DNA from: Clostridia bacterium | GTDB taxonomy: Bacteria > Bacillota > Clostridia > TANB77 > CAG-508 | Direction: 5' to 3' | DNA: 64,000 bases | NCBI GenBank assembly: GCA_017404545.1 | Contig: JAFRCC010000025.1 | Span: 62,001 to 126,000 of the forward strand | Shown: positions 8,848 through 17,726 of the stretch, in pieces | Layout: each line of letters begins with the position of its first letter | How positions within the stretch are numbered: position 1 is the first letter of the stretch | Made by a program: the position numbers and the translations under genes | The notes under the pieces: generated by a model | Seen by the model: only the letters and a program-made list of their open reading frames with translations | Told to the model about the DNA's origin: nothing | Databases searched by the model: none

Positions 8848-9288
8848 ATGGATAACGAAAATTATAATAATAATGAAAATGTAGATAATGGAATGGTAGC
8901 TGAAAATGCTGATGAAATAGTTGTAAATACAGCTGATAGTAATAAAATAAAAATTGCAGATGAAGTTGTTGCTGTAATTGCAGGAAAGGCTGTTACAGAA
9001 GTGCAAGGTGTTTATGAAATGTCTGGAGGCTTTGCAGGAGGTATAGGAGAGGTATTAAGCGGAAAGAAAAATCTTGCTAAAGGTATAAAAGTTGTTGTTA
9101 CAGAAAAAGAGGCCAAAATAGATGTGAATATTATTGTTGAATATGGAGTTAGAATTCCAGAAATAGCTTTTGAAATTCAAACAAAGGTAAAGAAGGCTGT
9201 AGAAACAATGACTGGACTTAAAGTTACAGAAGTAAATGTTCATGTACAAGGTGTAAATACAAATATAGATAAAAAAGATGCAGAATAA
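8848..9288 (+). CDS. asp23: Asp23/Gls24-family envelope stress protein
   Basis: A 146-residue protein with a short, acidic, Asn-rich head followed by an Asp23 domain (KIADEVVAVIAGKAVTEVQG, then GVRIPEIAFEIQTKVKKAVE). In staphylococci Asp23 coats the inner face of the membrane and is anchored by AmaP. Here AmaP and a DUF2273 protein follow, giving the full set. It has its own promoter and a terminator behind it, so it is probably made in excess over the downstream anchors. Confidence 0.92.
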   Translation: MDNENYNNNENVDNGMVAENADEIVVNTADSNKIKIADEVVAVIAGKAVTEVQGVYEMSGGFAGGIGEVLSGKKNLAKGIKVVVTEKEAKIDVNIIVEYGVRIPEIAFEIQTKVKKAVETMTGLKVTEVNVHVQGVNTNIDKKDAE

Positions 9289-9298
9289 TTTTAGAGCT

Positions 9299-9330
9299 AA
9301 ATTGAGCTTTTTCATAGCTCAATTTAATTT
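9299..9330 (+). terminator. Intrinsic terminator after asp23
   Basis: AAATTGAGCT (9299-9308) pairs with AGCTCAATTT (9316-9325) and is followed by AATTTTAT. It probably lets only part of the transcripts continue into amaP. Confidence 0.7.
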
Positions 9331-9359
9331 TATATTATTAATTATATAAGAAGGTTGTT

Positions 9360-10040
9360 ATGAAAATATTAGAAAAATTTGTTTTAATTTTATATTCATT
9401 TTTAATGCTAATAGTATCTACAATAATATGTCTTATATTATTTAGGGTAATTACAATTGAACAAATAAAGTATTGTATGGATTTTGTGCAGAGCGACTCT
9501 GCTTTACTTATAACAATACTATCCATATCAATTGTATGTATTTTGCTATCAATAAGATGTTTATTTTTTAGAAAAAAGAATCAAATAAAAAAATCTACAG
9601 CATCAGATATTTTATTGGAAAATGAAGCAGGAAGATTGTTAATATCAAAAAACTCAATTGAAAATGCAGCAAGGAACATTGTAAGAGAGTCTTTGCATTT
9701 AGATACCGAAATGAAAGTAGTAGTAGATATTGATCCTGCAAACAATATAAGTGTATACATATCTATAATGCTTGACAGGGCACTGAAAGTTAGAGATTTA
9801 ACGTTAGATTTACAACTTAAAATTAAAAATGAAATTAAGGATAGTTTTGGATTAGAAGTGAAGCAAGTAAATATTAAGGTTGATAGCAACGAAAAAGAAT
9901 TAGATAAATTAGAAAAATCAAACAAAAAAGAAGAGGCAAAAATACAAGCCACAAAAATAGAAGAAAAAGCTAAATTAGAGGCTGGTTTGAAAGAAGCTGA
10001 AAATGTTATTGAAATAAATAGCAATAGCGATAATAATTAG
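9360..10040 (+). CDS. amaP: Alkaline shock membrane anchor protein AmaP
   Basis: A 226-residue membrane protein with two N-terminal membrane helices (residues about 6-28 and 50-68) and a cytoplasmic domain with the pattern ASDILLENEAGRLLISKNSI, followed by an Asp23-like region. The tail is Lys/Glu-rich. This is the AmaP architecture that fixes Asp23 to the membrane. It lies between asp23 and a DUF2273 gene, the conserved arrangement. Confidence 0.87.
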   Translation: MKILEKFVLILYSFLMLIVSTIICLILFRVITIEQIKYCMDFVQSDSALLITILSISIVCILLSIRCLFFRKKNQIKKSTASDILLENEAGRLLISKNSIENAARNIVRESLHLDTEMKVVVDIDPANNISVYISIMLDRALKVRDLTLDLQLKIKNEIKDSFGLEVKQVNIKVDSNEKELDKLEKSNKKEEAKIQATKIEEKAKLEAGLKEAENVIEINSNSDNN

Positions 10041-10058
10041 TTTTGGAGGTATTTTGCA

Positions 10059-10265
10059 ATGAATAGTGGAGTAAAAGGTTTTTTTCAGAAATATGGTGGT
10101 GGAATAATTGGTGGATTAATTGCACTAGTTTTAGCATGTACCAAATTATATCGAGTTGTAATTGGTATAGTTTTGGTTGTAATTGGCATATGGGCTGGAA
10201 ATTACTTTCAGAAAAATAAAGAATTTGTAAAAGAAAAACTAAAGAACTTAATTGACAAGATGTAA
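10059..10265 (+). CDS. DUF2273 small membrane protein
   Basis: A 68-residue protein with a Gly-rich hydrophobic hairpin (GGGIIGGLIALVLACTKLY and VIGIVLVVIGIWAGNYF) and a basic tail. It matches the DUF2273 family found beside AmaP and Asp23 in Firmicutes. A TGGAGGT ribosome-binding site precedes the ATG. Role in envelope stress is inferred from position. Confidence 0.85.
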   Translation: MNSGVKGFFQKYGGGIIGGLIALVLACTKLYRVVIGIVLVVIGIWAGNYFQKNKEFVKEKLKNLIDKM

Positions 10266-10289
10266 AGATGTAGAAGGGAATGTAGTTTT

Positions 10290-10703
10290 ATGAATAAATC
10301 AGAAATAAGAGAGGAAATATTCAAGTTAATTTATAGTTTAGAAGTTCAAAAAAATGAAAGTAGTGAACAAATTGATGTTTTTTTAGAAGATAGTGATATG
10401 CCTGATAAGGTAAAAGATGAGATTAAGGTAACAGTTGCCAAAATTATAGAGTTTAGCCCAGACATTGAAAATGAAATATCTAAAAATCTAAAAACGGAAT
10501 GGAAAATAGAGCGTATTTCAAAAATTAATATGTCCATATTAAAAGTTGCAATATATGAAATTGTATATAAAAAATTACCATATAAGATTTCAATAAATGA
10601 AGCAGTCGAGATTGCTAAGAAGTATGGTGAGGAAACATCTGCGTCTTTTATTAATGGAGTTCTAGCAAGTATTGTAAAGGATAACAATTTAGCAGAAGAA
10701 TAA
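10290..10703 (+). CDS. nusB: Transcription antitermination factor NusB
   Basis: A 137-residue all-helical protein. The start (KSEIREEIFKLIYSLEVQ) and late segment INEAVEIAKKYGEETSASFINGVL are diagnostic. NusB with NusE binds boxA of rRNA leaders. It lies between the asp23 cluster and xseA, the usual Firmicutes order. Confidence 0.95.
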   Translation: MNKSEIREEIFKLIYSLEVQKNESSEQIDVFLEDSDMPDKVKDEIKVTVAKIIEFSPDIENEISKNLKTEWKIERISKINMSILKVAIYEIVYKKLPYKISINEAVEIAKKYGEETSASFINGVLASIVKDNNLAEE

Positions 10704-10716
10704 GAGAGGTTTATAT

Positions 10717-11907
10717 ATGGAGCATAATCCAATAACAGTAACTGATTTAAATTTATATATAAAAGATAAATTCAATAATGATGAATATCTCAACAACGTA
10801 TTAATAAAAGGTGAAATTTCTAATTTTAAGCATCATTATACGGGCCATATGTATTTTACGCTTAAAGATGAAAAATCATTAATAAAATGCATTATGTTCA
10901 AATCTTATACAGCAAATTTAAGATTTGTACCAAAAGACGGAATGAAGGTAATAATATTAGGAACAGTATCTGTATTTGAAAGAGATGGTGTTTATCAAAT
11001 ATATTGTAAGGGGATGCAAGAAGATGGTTTTGGAAGCCTTCACATTGCATACGAAGAATTAAAAGCAAAACTAGAAAAAGAAGGTCTGTTTGATCTAAAG
11101 TACAAAAAACCTATACCTAAAATGCCGAAGTGTATAGGTGTATTAACATCTAACACAGGAGCAGTAATACGTGATATTATAAATGTTTCAACAAGAAGAA
11201 ATCCAAATGTAAATATTAGGCTTTTACCTGTACCCGTACAGGGCGAGGGAGCAGCAGTAAAGATAGCTAAGGCAATAAAAATTATGAATGAAAAAAAATT
11301 AGCTGATGTAATTATTATTGCAAGAGGTGGAGGCTCATTAGAAGACCTATGGCCGTTTAATGAAGAAATAGTTGCTAGGGCTATTTTTGAATCGGAGTTA
11401 CCAGTAGTATCTGCTGTAGGCCATGAAACAGATTTTTCTATTTCAGATTTTGTTGCAGATTTAAGAGCTCCAACACCATCGGCGGCTGCTGAGCTTGCAG
11501 TACCTAACATTTCAGATATTATAATAAAACTAGACAACTATAATTTAAGATATAAGAACGCACTGAAGAAAAAAATTGAAATTATGCGTTTAAGATATGA
11601 AAAATGCATGATGAACAGAGTTTTTAGAAGTCCACTTCAAAGCATACAAGATAAATACGTCTATATAGATAGAATTAATAAATCAATACAAGCCAATATA
11701 AGTACAAAAGTACAAGTAAGTAAAACCAAGATGGTTGAGCTTATTACCAAACTTGATAATTTAAGTCCATTAAAAACATTAACAAGAGGCTATTCAATTA
11801 TTAAAAAAGAAAACAAAGTTATAAAATCTGTAAACGAGGTAAAAAATGGGGATGAAATAAGTATCAGATTAATTGATGGCAAAGCAAAAGCTAAAATATG
11901 TGAATGA
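10717..11907 (+). CDS. xseA: Exonuclease VII large subunit
   Basis: A 396-residue subunit of the single-strand exonuclease VII. An N-terminal OB fold (NVLIKGEISNFKHHYTGHMY) is followed by the catalytic domain with IIARGGGSLEDLWPFNEE and SAVGHETDFSISDFVADLRAPTPSAAAE (split here by a few residues). The C-terminal coiled coil that holds several small subunits is present. The small subunit gene xseB follows, but with another gene inserted between. Confidence 0.96.
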   Translation: MEHNPITVTDLNLYIKDKFNNDEYLNNVLIKGEISNFKHHYTGHMYFTLKDEKSLIKCIMFKSYTANLRFVPKDGMKVIILGTVSVFERDGVYQIYCKGMQEDGFGSLHIAYEELKAKLEKEGLFDLKYKKPIPKMPKCIGVLTSNTGAVIRDIINVSTRRNPNVNIRLLPVPVQGEGAAVKIAKAIKIMNEKKLADVIIIARGGGSLEDLWPFNEEIVARAIFESELPVVSAVGHETDFSISDFVADLRAPTPSAAAELAVPNISDIIIKLDNYNLRYKNALKKKIEIMRLRYEKCMMNRVFRSPLQSIQDKYVYIDRINKSIQANISTKVQVSKTKMVELITKLDNLSPLKTLTRGYSIIKKENKVIKSVNEVKNGDEISIRLIDGKAKAKICE

Positions 11908-11920
11908 AGGAGGGTTACAT

Positions 11921-12391
11921 ATGAATAAAAAAACAAAATGTTTGATAGTTTTTTTAGTACTATTGATTATAGCAGTTGTAATTTTCTTGTGTTGTACATA
12001 TGCAAAAAGTTTTGATAGAGTAAATAATAGTAGTTATGCAAATAATGAAACAAATACAGCTGTTATAGAAAATACTATTGAAAATATTGAAAATACTACA
12101 GTAGAAAATACTACAGTAGAAGTTATTGAAGAAGAGCCAGAAGAAGTTGAGAAAGAGCCAGAAGCGGAAGATGAAATTGTTGAAGAAGAAGATTCAGAGC
12201 TACAAGACGATAATGACGAAGATAAAGCAATTGCTATAGTAAAAAAAGATTGGGGAGATACGGATGAGGTTGCTTTTAAAGTTGAGCAGATTAACGGAGA
12301 TGGAAGCTACGTTATTTCTGTTAGAAATGATGAATCTGTAGCTTTAGAATGGTACACTGTATACCCTAAAACAGGAAAATTTTCTAAATAA
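11921..12391 (+). CDS. Membrane-anchored acidic protein between xseA and xseB
   Basis: A 156-residue protein with an N-terminal membrane anchor (LIVFLVLLIIAVVIFLCCTY, about residues 7-26), then an acidic Glu/Asn/Thr stalk with repeats of E-N-T and EEPEE type, and a small C-terminal domain (IAIVKKDWGDTDEVAFKVEQ and onwards). The C-terminal domain resembles small extracytoplasmic PepSY-like folds, which is only an impression. GGAGGG stands nine bases ahead of ATG 11921. It interrupts the normal xseA-xseB pair and is likely co-transcribed with it. Confidence 0.7.
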   Translation: MNKKTKCLIVFLVLLIIAVVIFLCCTYAKSFDRVNNSSYANNETNTAVIENTIENIENTTVENTTVEVIEEEPEEVEKEPEAEDEIVEEEDSELQDDNDEDKAIAIVKKDWGDTDEVAFKVEQINGDGSYVISVRNDESVALEWYTVYPKTGKFSK

Positions 12392-12406
12392 ATGTGAGGA
12401 ACTAGA

Positions 12407-12646
12407 ATGAATAAAGAAGATATTAATTTTGAAGAATCAATGAAGAAGCTAGAAGAAATTGCAAATAAATTAGAAAAAAACGATTTAGATTTAGATGAAT
12501 CTGTAAAAGTTTTTGAGGAAGGTATGAAACTTTCTAAAAAATGTAGCGAAATATTAGAGAATGCGGAAAAAAGAATTACAATTCTTATTAATGATGGGAA
12601 AGATAATTTAACAGAAGAAAATTTTAGTACAGATCAATCAGAATAG
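12407..12646 (+). CDS. xseB: Exonuclease VII small subunit
   Basis: A 79-residue helical subunit with the typical NFEESMKKLEEIANKLE and LDLDESVKVFEEGMKL motifs. Length is normal. It is separated from xseA by one membrane-protein gene but is in the same direction with tight spacing. Confidence 0.94.
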   Translation: MNKEDINFEESMKKLEEIANKLEKNDLDLDESVKVFEEGMKLSKKCSEILENAEKRITILINDGKDNLTEENFSTDQSE

Positions 12647-12730
12647 CATGCAATTTTCATCTATTAGTATAAAATGTTAGGATTTTAAATGATTATAAAT
12701 CTTATATACCAGTAATGAAAATTGGGCATG
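12647..12730. repeat. Interrupted inverted repeat in the intergenic region after xseB
   Basis: CATGCAATTTTCAT (12647-12660) is complementary to ATGAAAATTGGGCATG (12715-12730) apart from small bulges, with about 54 bases between. The right arm ends just before the ribosome-binding site of the next gene. It could be a terminator-like fold without T tract or a leader structure. Confidence 0.4.
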
Positions 12731-12748
12731 GTGCGGAGGAGGTAAATA

Positions 12749-13192
12749 ATGATACCTGAGAAATATGCAAAGGCGTACACAGAAGTAGTTGAGATATTAA
12801 AATATGTACCGAGTGATGATGTAAGAAAAATTCCTCAAGATAAAATAGATTTTTATAAAGACAATATGGATACTTCATATTGTTATAGGATTGATGAAAC
12901 TATAAATTTTGAGGAACAAGAACTTTCTGAAGAAACAAAATCAATATTGGCTAATATTTATAGGGATTACTGGGCAACTGAATACCAAAAAAAACGAATA
13001 AAAGACAAAGAAAGATACGATATAGAAATTATCGAGGAAGAAAAACAAAAAAAATATAATCCGGATGATATTTTCAAAAAAAATGATAAATTGGATAAAG
13101 AATATATTGATAAATTGCCAGTAAAAATAAAAAAAGAGCGCTTTATTAACCGACTGATGAGATTTCTAAAAAAATATGTCAAAAAAAAATAA
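12749..13192 (+). CDS. Hypothetical protein (147 aa)
   Basis: A soluble, highly charged protein beginning MIPEKYAKAYTEVVEILKYV. It contains FEEQELSEETKSILANIYRD and a very basic tail ending in KKYVKKK. I recognise a common small Clostridia protein of unknown function rather than a named family. AGGAGGT precedes the ATG. It is directly upstream of the amidoligase-family gene and may belong with it. Confidence 0.65.
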   Translation: MIPEKYAKAYTEVVEILKYVPSDDVRKIPQDKIDFYKDNMDTSYCYRIDETINFEEQELSEETKSILANIYRDYWATEYQKKRIKDKERYDIEIIEEEKQKKYNPDDIFKKNDKLDKEYIDKLPVKIKKERFINRLMRFLKKYVKKK

Positions 13193-13207
13193 GTATGGGA
13201 GATTATT

Positions 13208-15023
13208 ATGGAGCAAGATTATGAGCAAATAATTGCATCATTAGATACAATGGGAGATGAATATAAAATTGTTGGGATACTTCGAAATCTTCCCGATAAA
13301 TACAAAATAAAAGGATTGAATAGACTAAAAAATGAAATTTGCATGGCGATGGTTATATCAGCCATAGAAAACAAAGAAATAAAGAGAGAATTGATAAAAA
13401 GATTAGGTAAAGATTTGGCAAGAGCGTTTGTAATAAAATCGCTAGATGATATGGAAAAAATAGAATATTTAGAGATAATACAAGATGACCATGCTAAAGC
13501 TAGTATTGTAATTTCAATTAAAGATGAAAAATTACAAGAAGAGGCCATTGGAAAAATTGATAATAATTTATGGAGAGCAGATGCAATATCTGGCATCAAG
13601 AATATAATAACAAGATTAAAATATTTAAGTGCTTTTTCAGAGATATTTTTAAAGTACCATATACTAAGCAATATAACAGTCACAAGTGAAGAATTGATAC
13701 AGAACTTTGATGTCATAGATGACGATATAAGTAAGGCAGTTGCTTGTACATTCATAGAAGATGAAAAATTTAAAAAACATATTTTTGATCAACTAACGAA
13801 TGAGGTAGCAAGAAGCATTTTATTATCTACAATACAAGACAACGATTATAAAAAAGAAAAATTAGCAAGCATAGCAGATAAAAAAACAAGATCGCTTGTA
13901 GTTGCAGGATTTAGTCAAATATCTCAAAAGGAACAATATATGGATAAAATAGAGAAAACATATGAGAAACTTGGATTAGATGATGACGTAACTGCTGGAA
14001 TTGAGATAGAAAATGAAGGGATGTTTGGTCCTGTTTTATGGAGAATCTCCAATATTATTCAGGATTGGAGTGCAGATAGAGATGGTTCATTAGATAAAGG
14101 TGATGGTGTGGAAATTATATCACCAATATTACATGATAATGATAGGGATGTTAATGACATATATTATATGTGCAAAACCTTAAAGGATTGCCGGACAAGA
14201 TGTTTCTTCCCGCTGTGGAGGTCACATCCATATTGGTGCTAATAAATTAAAATCAAAGCAGGCTTATATAAATTTTTTACAATTGTGGTGTAATACGGAA
14301 GATTTAATGTTTTTAATATGTAACGAAGAGGGATGTATGCCAAGAAATGGACAAGTAGAGTTTGCGCCTCCAATTTCTAAAATTTATGCAGATGCAGTTC
14401 AAAATGGTGTGATAAATTTGTCAAAGCAAACAACGAAAGAAGAATTTATTGAACAAATAAAACAAATTCAGGGATCGAGATATTTTTCAGTTAATTTTCA
14501 AAATATTGGAAGTGAAAATAAAAATACAATAGAATTCAGAATTTCAAATGGTACAATTAACCCAGATAAATGGATAGAGAATATAAGTTTATTTGGTGGA
14601 ATGATACAAGTAGCTCAACAATTAGCGGAAATACAAGAAAAAAATAAAAAAGAACTTAACCATAATGAAAAGAAATTGTTAGAGACATTTTCAATTATTC
14701 AAAGCGGTGGTGTAACAGATAAACAACGATTAAATGCTATATTAACATTAGTACTTGATTCTGAAGAAAAAAAGAATAGATTTATAGAAATTTTTAAAGT
14801 GAATAGTATAGAAGCTAAAAATAACGAAGTATATCAAGAGTTAAAATCAAGAATCAGTCCTATTAGTATTGATTCTAAGATGGTAAAACCATATGTTATT
14901 CAAACAGAGCAAATAGGACTAACAACTATAAATCAACCAACAACAAGTAAACGTGAGGCGGAAGTAATTGAAAATAAAGAGCGACAAAAAGAACAAGAAA
15001 AACAAACACGTCCTATTTCGTAA
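13208..15023 (+). CDS. Amidoligase-family protein, joined by a +1 shift at CGG 14192-14194
   Basis: Read in one frame this gene breaks at codon 329. Skipping C 14192 joins it to the next frame and gives one 604-residue protein. The first 265 residues are tandem helical repeats of about 25-30 residues (patterns such as DDHAKASIVISI). Then comes an Amidoligase_2 (ATP-grasp/glutamine-synthetase-like) domain: GIEIENEG, GDGVEIISPIL, and, only in the shifted frame, RCGGHIHIGANKL and PRNGQVEFAPPI, then IEFRISNGT. The GGHIHIG motif at the active site therefore depends on the shift. The family joins amino or carboxyl groups in peptide modification; the substrate here is unknown. Alternatives are an inactivated gene or a sequence error, but see the CGG finding. 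Confidence 0.7.
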
Positions 15024-15056
15024 CACGAACTTGATTTTTATAGAAAATAAAATTGG

Positions 15057-15120
15057 ATGCTGATAACAGATGAAGCGCTCTTGGTTAGTGCACTGGTGTC
15101 AGCATTTTTTGATACAAGTC
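15057..15120 (+). terminator. Structured terminator after the amidoligase gene
   Basis: ATGCTGA (15057-15063) pairs with TCAGCAT (15109-15115), followed by TTTTTT. An inner CAG/CTG and GCGC/GTGC pairing extends the fold. A further small hairpin (TTACAGC 15140-15146, GCTGTAA 15153-15159) lies between it and fhs. No known riboswitch pattern was recognised. Confidence 0.6.
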
Positions 15121-15260
15121 ATTCTCAATGGAGTTATCGTTACAGCTTATACGCTGTAAGGTATTTTATTTACAATTCTCTTTTCTCTATCTATGATTAG
15201 AAATACTAAGGATTTTGCGAGAGTTAAAGTTATAGGAATTTATTTTTGGGGGGTATTAAA

Positions 15261-16922
15261 ATGAGTGATATTGAAATTGCTAAAGGAGCTAGTTTAAAAA
15301 ATATAAATGAAATAGCTAAAAAAATTGGTATAAGTGAAGAATATGTGGAACAATACGGAAAGTATAAGGCTAAGATCGATTTAAAGATTAATAATAAAAT
15401 AAAAAATAATAAAGATGGAAAATTAATTTTAGTTACGGCTATAAATCCAACACCACTAGGAGAAGGAAAAACAACAGTAAGTATTGGGCTAACGGATGGA
15501 TTAAACAAAATAGGGAAAAATGCAATGGCAGCATTACGAGAGCCATCTTTAGGTCCTGTGTTTGGAATGAAAGGTGGTGCAACAGGAGGTGGTTACGCGC
15601 AAGTTGTTCCAATGGAAGATATTAATCTTCATTTTACTGGTGATATTCATGCAATTACGGCAGCTAACAATTTGCTTTCTGCTATGATAGATAATCACAT
15701 CTATTATGGCAATAAATTAAAAATAAAAGAAGTTATTTGGAAAAGATGTGTAGACTTAAATGATAGACAATTGAGAAAAATTAATACAGGTTTATCTGGA
15801 GAAAAAAATATAAAAGAGCGTATTGATGGATTTGATATTACAGTTGCATCTGAAATTATGGCTATTGTGTGCTTATCGAAGAATTTAGATGATTTAAAAG
15901 AGCGAATTTCTAGAATTATAATTGGTTATGATGAAGAAGGAAATGCTGTTACTGCAAAGGATATAAAAGCCGAAGGTGCAATGACAGTACTTTTAAAAGA
16001 TGCAATTAAACCAAATCTGGTACAAACAATAGAAAATAATCCAGTTTTAATTCATGGAGGTCCATTTGCTAATATTGCTCATGGATGTAATAGTATTATA
16101 GCAACAAAAACAGCATTAAAACTTGCAGACTATGTTGTAACAGAAGCGGGCTTTGGTGCTGATTTAGGGGCTGAAAAGTTCTTAGATATAAAAACAAGAG
16201 TAGCAGATGTTATACCAAATATAGTTGTGTGTGTTGCAACAATTAGAGCTCTAAAATACCATGGAGGAATGGACATAGAATCTATTACAGATGAAGGCAT
16301 AGAGTATCTGAAACGAGGCTCAAAAAATTTGTTAAAGCATGTAAGTAACCTAAAAAATGTGTATGGAATTAACGTTATAGTTGCAATAAATAGATTTACA
16401 ACAGACACAGATAAAGAGCTATATACTCTAAAGGAAATATTAGATGAACAAGGTGTAGAGCTTAGTTTTATGGAATGTTGGGCCAAGGGAAGTGATGGTG
16501 CAGTCGACTTAGCGGAAAAAGTTGTAAAACTCACAAATAATGATCCAAAAATAAATTATCCTTATAATATCAATGACGGTCTAAAAAACAAAATTGAAAT
16601 TATTGCAAAAAAAATATATGGTGCGGAAAGTGTTATATATTCAAAAGAAGCAGACGAAAAAATATTAAAATATGAGAAAATGGGATTTAGGAATATACCA
16701 GTTTGTATTTCAAAAACGCAATATTCATTTTCAGACGATGCAAAAAATTTATTATGTGAAGAGCCATTTAGTATTACAGTTAGAGATGTTGCAATAAAAT
16801 CTGGTGCAGGATTTTTGGTTGTTTTAACGGGAAAAGTAATTACAATGCCAGGGCTTCCTAAAGTACCGGCTGCTGAAAAAATCGATATAGATAATAATGA
16901 TGAAATAGTAGGATTATTTTAA
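15261..16922 (+). CDS. fhs: Formate-tetrahydrofolate ligase
   Basis: A 553-residue ATP-dependent enzyme that makes 10-formyl-tetrahydrofolate from formate. The P-loop TPLGEGKTTVSIGL is in place, followed by REPSLGPVFGMKGGATGGGY (catalytic and potassium-binding region) and NDRQLRKINTGL. The C-terminus GEVVGLF-like end (DNNDEIVGLF) is typical. GGGGGGTA stands just before ATG 15261. It supplies one-carbon units for purine and formyl-methionine synthesis, or, in acetogens, the Wood-Ljungdahl pathway; nothing here shows the latter. Confidence 0.97.
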   Translation: MSDIEIAKGASLKNINEIAKKIGISEEYVEQYGKYKAKIDLKINNKIKNNKDGKLILVTAINPTPLGEGKTTVSIGLTDGLNKIGKNAMAALREPSLGPVFGMKGGATGGGYAQVVPMEDINLHFTGDIHAITAANNLLSAMIDNHIYYGNKLKIKEVIWKRCVDLNDRQLRKINTGLSGEKNIKERIDGFDITVASEIMAIVCLSKNLDDLKERISRIIIGYDEEGNAVTAKDIKAEGAMTVLLKDAIKPNLVQTIENNPVLIHGGPFANIAHGCNSIIATKTALKLADYVVTEAGFGADLGAEKFLDIKTRVADVIPNIVVCVATIRALKYHGGMDIESITDEGIEYLKRGSKNLLKHVSNLKNVYGINVIVAINRFTTDTDKELYTLKEILDEQGVELSFMECWAKGSDGAVDLAEKVVKLTNNDPKINYPYNINDGLKNKIEIIAKKIYGAESVIYSKEADEKILKYEKMGFRNIPVCISKTQYSFSDDAKNLLCEEPFSITVRDVAIKSGAGFLVVLTGKVITMPGLPKVPAAEKIDIDNNDEIVGLF

Positions 16923-16936
16923 AATGAATAAAATTG

Positions 16937-16975
16937 CTCCATTTGGTAAATATAAAATCAAATGGAGTGATTTTT
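16937..16975 (+). terminator. fhs terminator whose stem contains the sleB ribosome-binding site
   Basis: CTCCATTTG (16937-16945) pairs with CAAATGGAG (16959-16967), then TGATTTTT. The right arm GGAG is also the only ribosome-binding site in front of the sleB ATG at 16976, so the fold would block translation from read-through transcripts. Confidence 0.65.
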
Positions 16976-17656
16976 ATGAAAAAGAATAATAAAAGAAAAA
17001 TTACAATAATGGCTATATTAATAATTGCTATTTTTTGTGTAAATTTAATTATATTTATAAATCATAGTATAGCCATTTCAAAATACGGATCGAGTGGTAG
17101 TGAAGTTACAGCTATACAGACAAAATTGAAGAGGTGGGGCTACTATTCAGGCTCTATAGATGGTTTTTTTGGAAGTCAAACTTTAAAAGCAGTAAAGGCA
17201 TTTCAATCAAAAAATGGATTAACTGTTGATGGAATTGCAGGCACAAAAACATTAAATGCAATGGGAATTATGAACTCTTCTGCTTCAAGTTCAGCTTCGA
17301 ATAGTAATTCAGATTTAAATTTATTATCTAGGATTGTATATGCAGAAGCACGAGGAGAGGTTTATGCAGGGCAAGTTGCAATCGCTGCAGTTGTTTTAAA
17401 TCGTGTGAGAAATAGCTCTTTTCCGAATAGTATATCAGGAGTGATATATCAGCCAGGAGCATTTACTGCAGTATCAGATGGTCAAATAAATCTGACGCCA
17501 AACTCAACTGCAAGAAAAGCAGCACAAGATGCTTTAAATGGATGGGATCCAACATATGGTTCTATTTACTACTTTAATCCTAATACAGCAACGAGTTCAT
17601 GGATTTGGTCAAGACCATATGTGGTAACGATTGGGAAACATAGATTTTGCAAGTAA
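16976..17656 (+). CDS. sleB: Spore cortex-lytic enzyme SleB
   Basis: A 226-residue secreted lytic transglycosylase that degrades spore cortex peptidoglycan during germination. After a signal anchor (residues 8-30) there is a peptidoglycan-binding domain (YGSSGSEVTAIQTKLKRWGY) and a hydrolase_2 domain with ARIVYAEARGE-type motif (SRIVYAEARGE, catalytic Glu) and AIAAVVLNRVRN. Domain order and length are those of SleB. No ypeB follows; yqeG does. Confidence 0.93.
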   Translation: MKKNNKRKITIMAILIIAIFCVNLIIFINHSIAISKYGSSGSEVTAIQTKLKRWGYYSGSIDGFFGSQTLKAVKAFQSKNGLTVDGIAGTKTLNAMGIMNSSASSSASNSNSDLNLLSRIVYAEARGEVYAGQVAIAAVVLNRVRNSSFPNSISGVIYQPGAFTAVSDGQINLTPNSTARKAAQDALNGWDPTYGSIYYFNPNTATSSWIWSRPYVVTIGKHRFCK

Positions 17657-17672
17657 ACTGTCTCACATTTTA

Positions 17673-17701
17673 TTGACAAATTTAGCATATATTGATAAGA
17701 T
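17673..17701 (+). promoter_or_regulatory. Sigma-A-type promoter of yqeG
   Basis: TTGACA (17673-17678), 17 bases, TAAGAT (17696-17701), 25 bases before the yqeG ATG. Confidence 0.75.
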
Positions 17702-17726
17702 TAATGCAATTAAATGAGGTGAGATA

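Noticed and set aside
15024..15260. Tetrahydrofolate riboswitch ahead of fhs
   Set aside because: The conserved bases of that riboswitch are not found; the main hairpin lies far upstream and reads as a terminator of the preceding gene.
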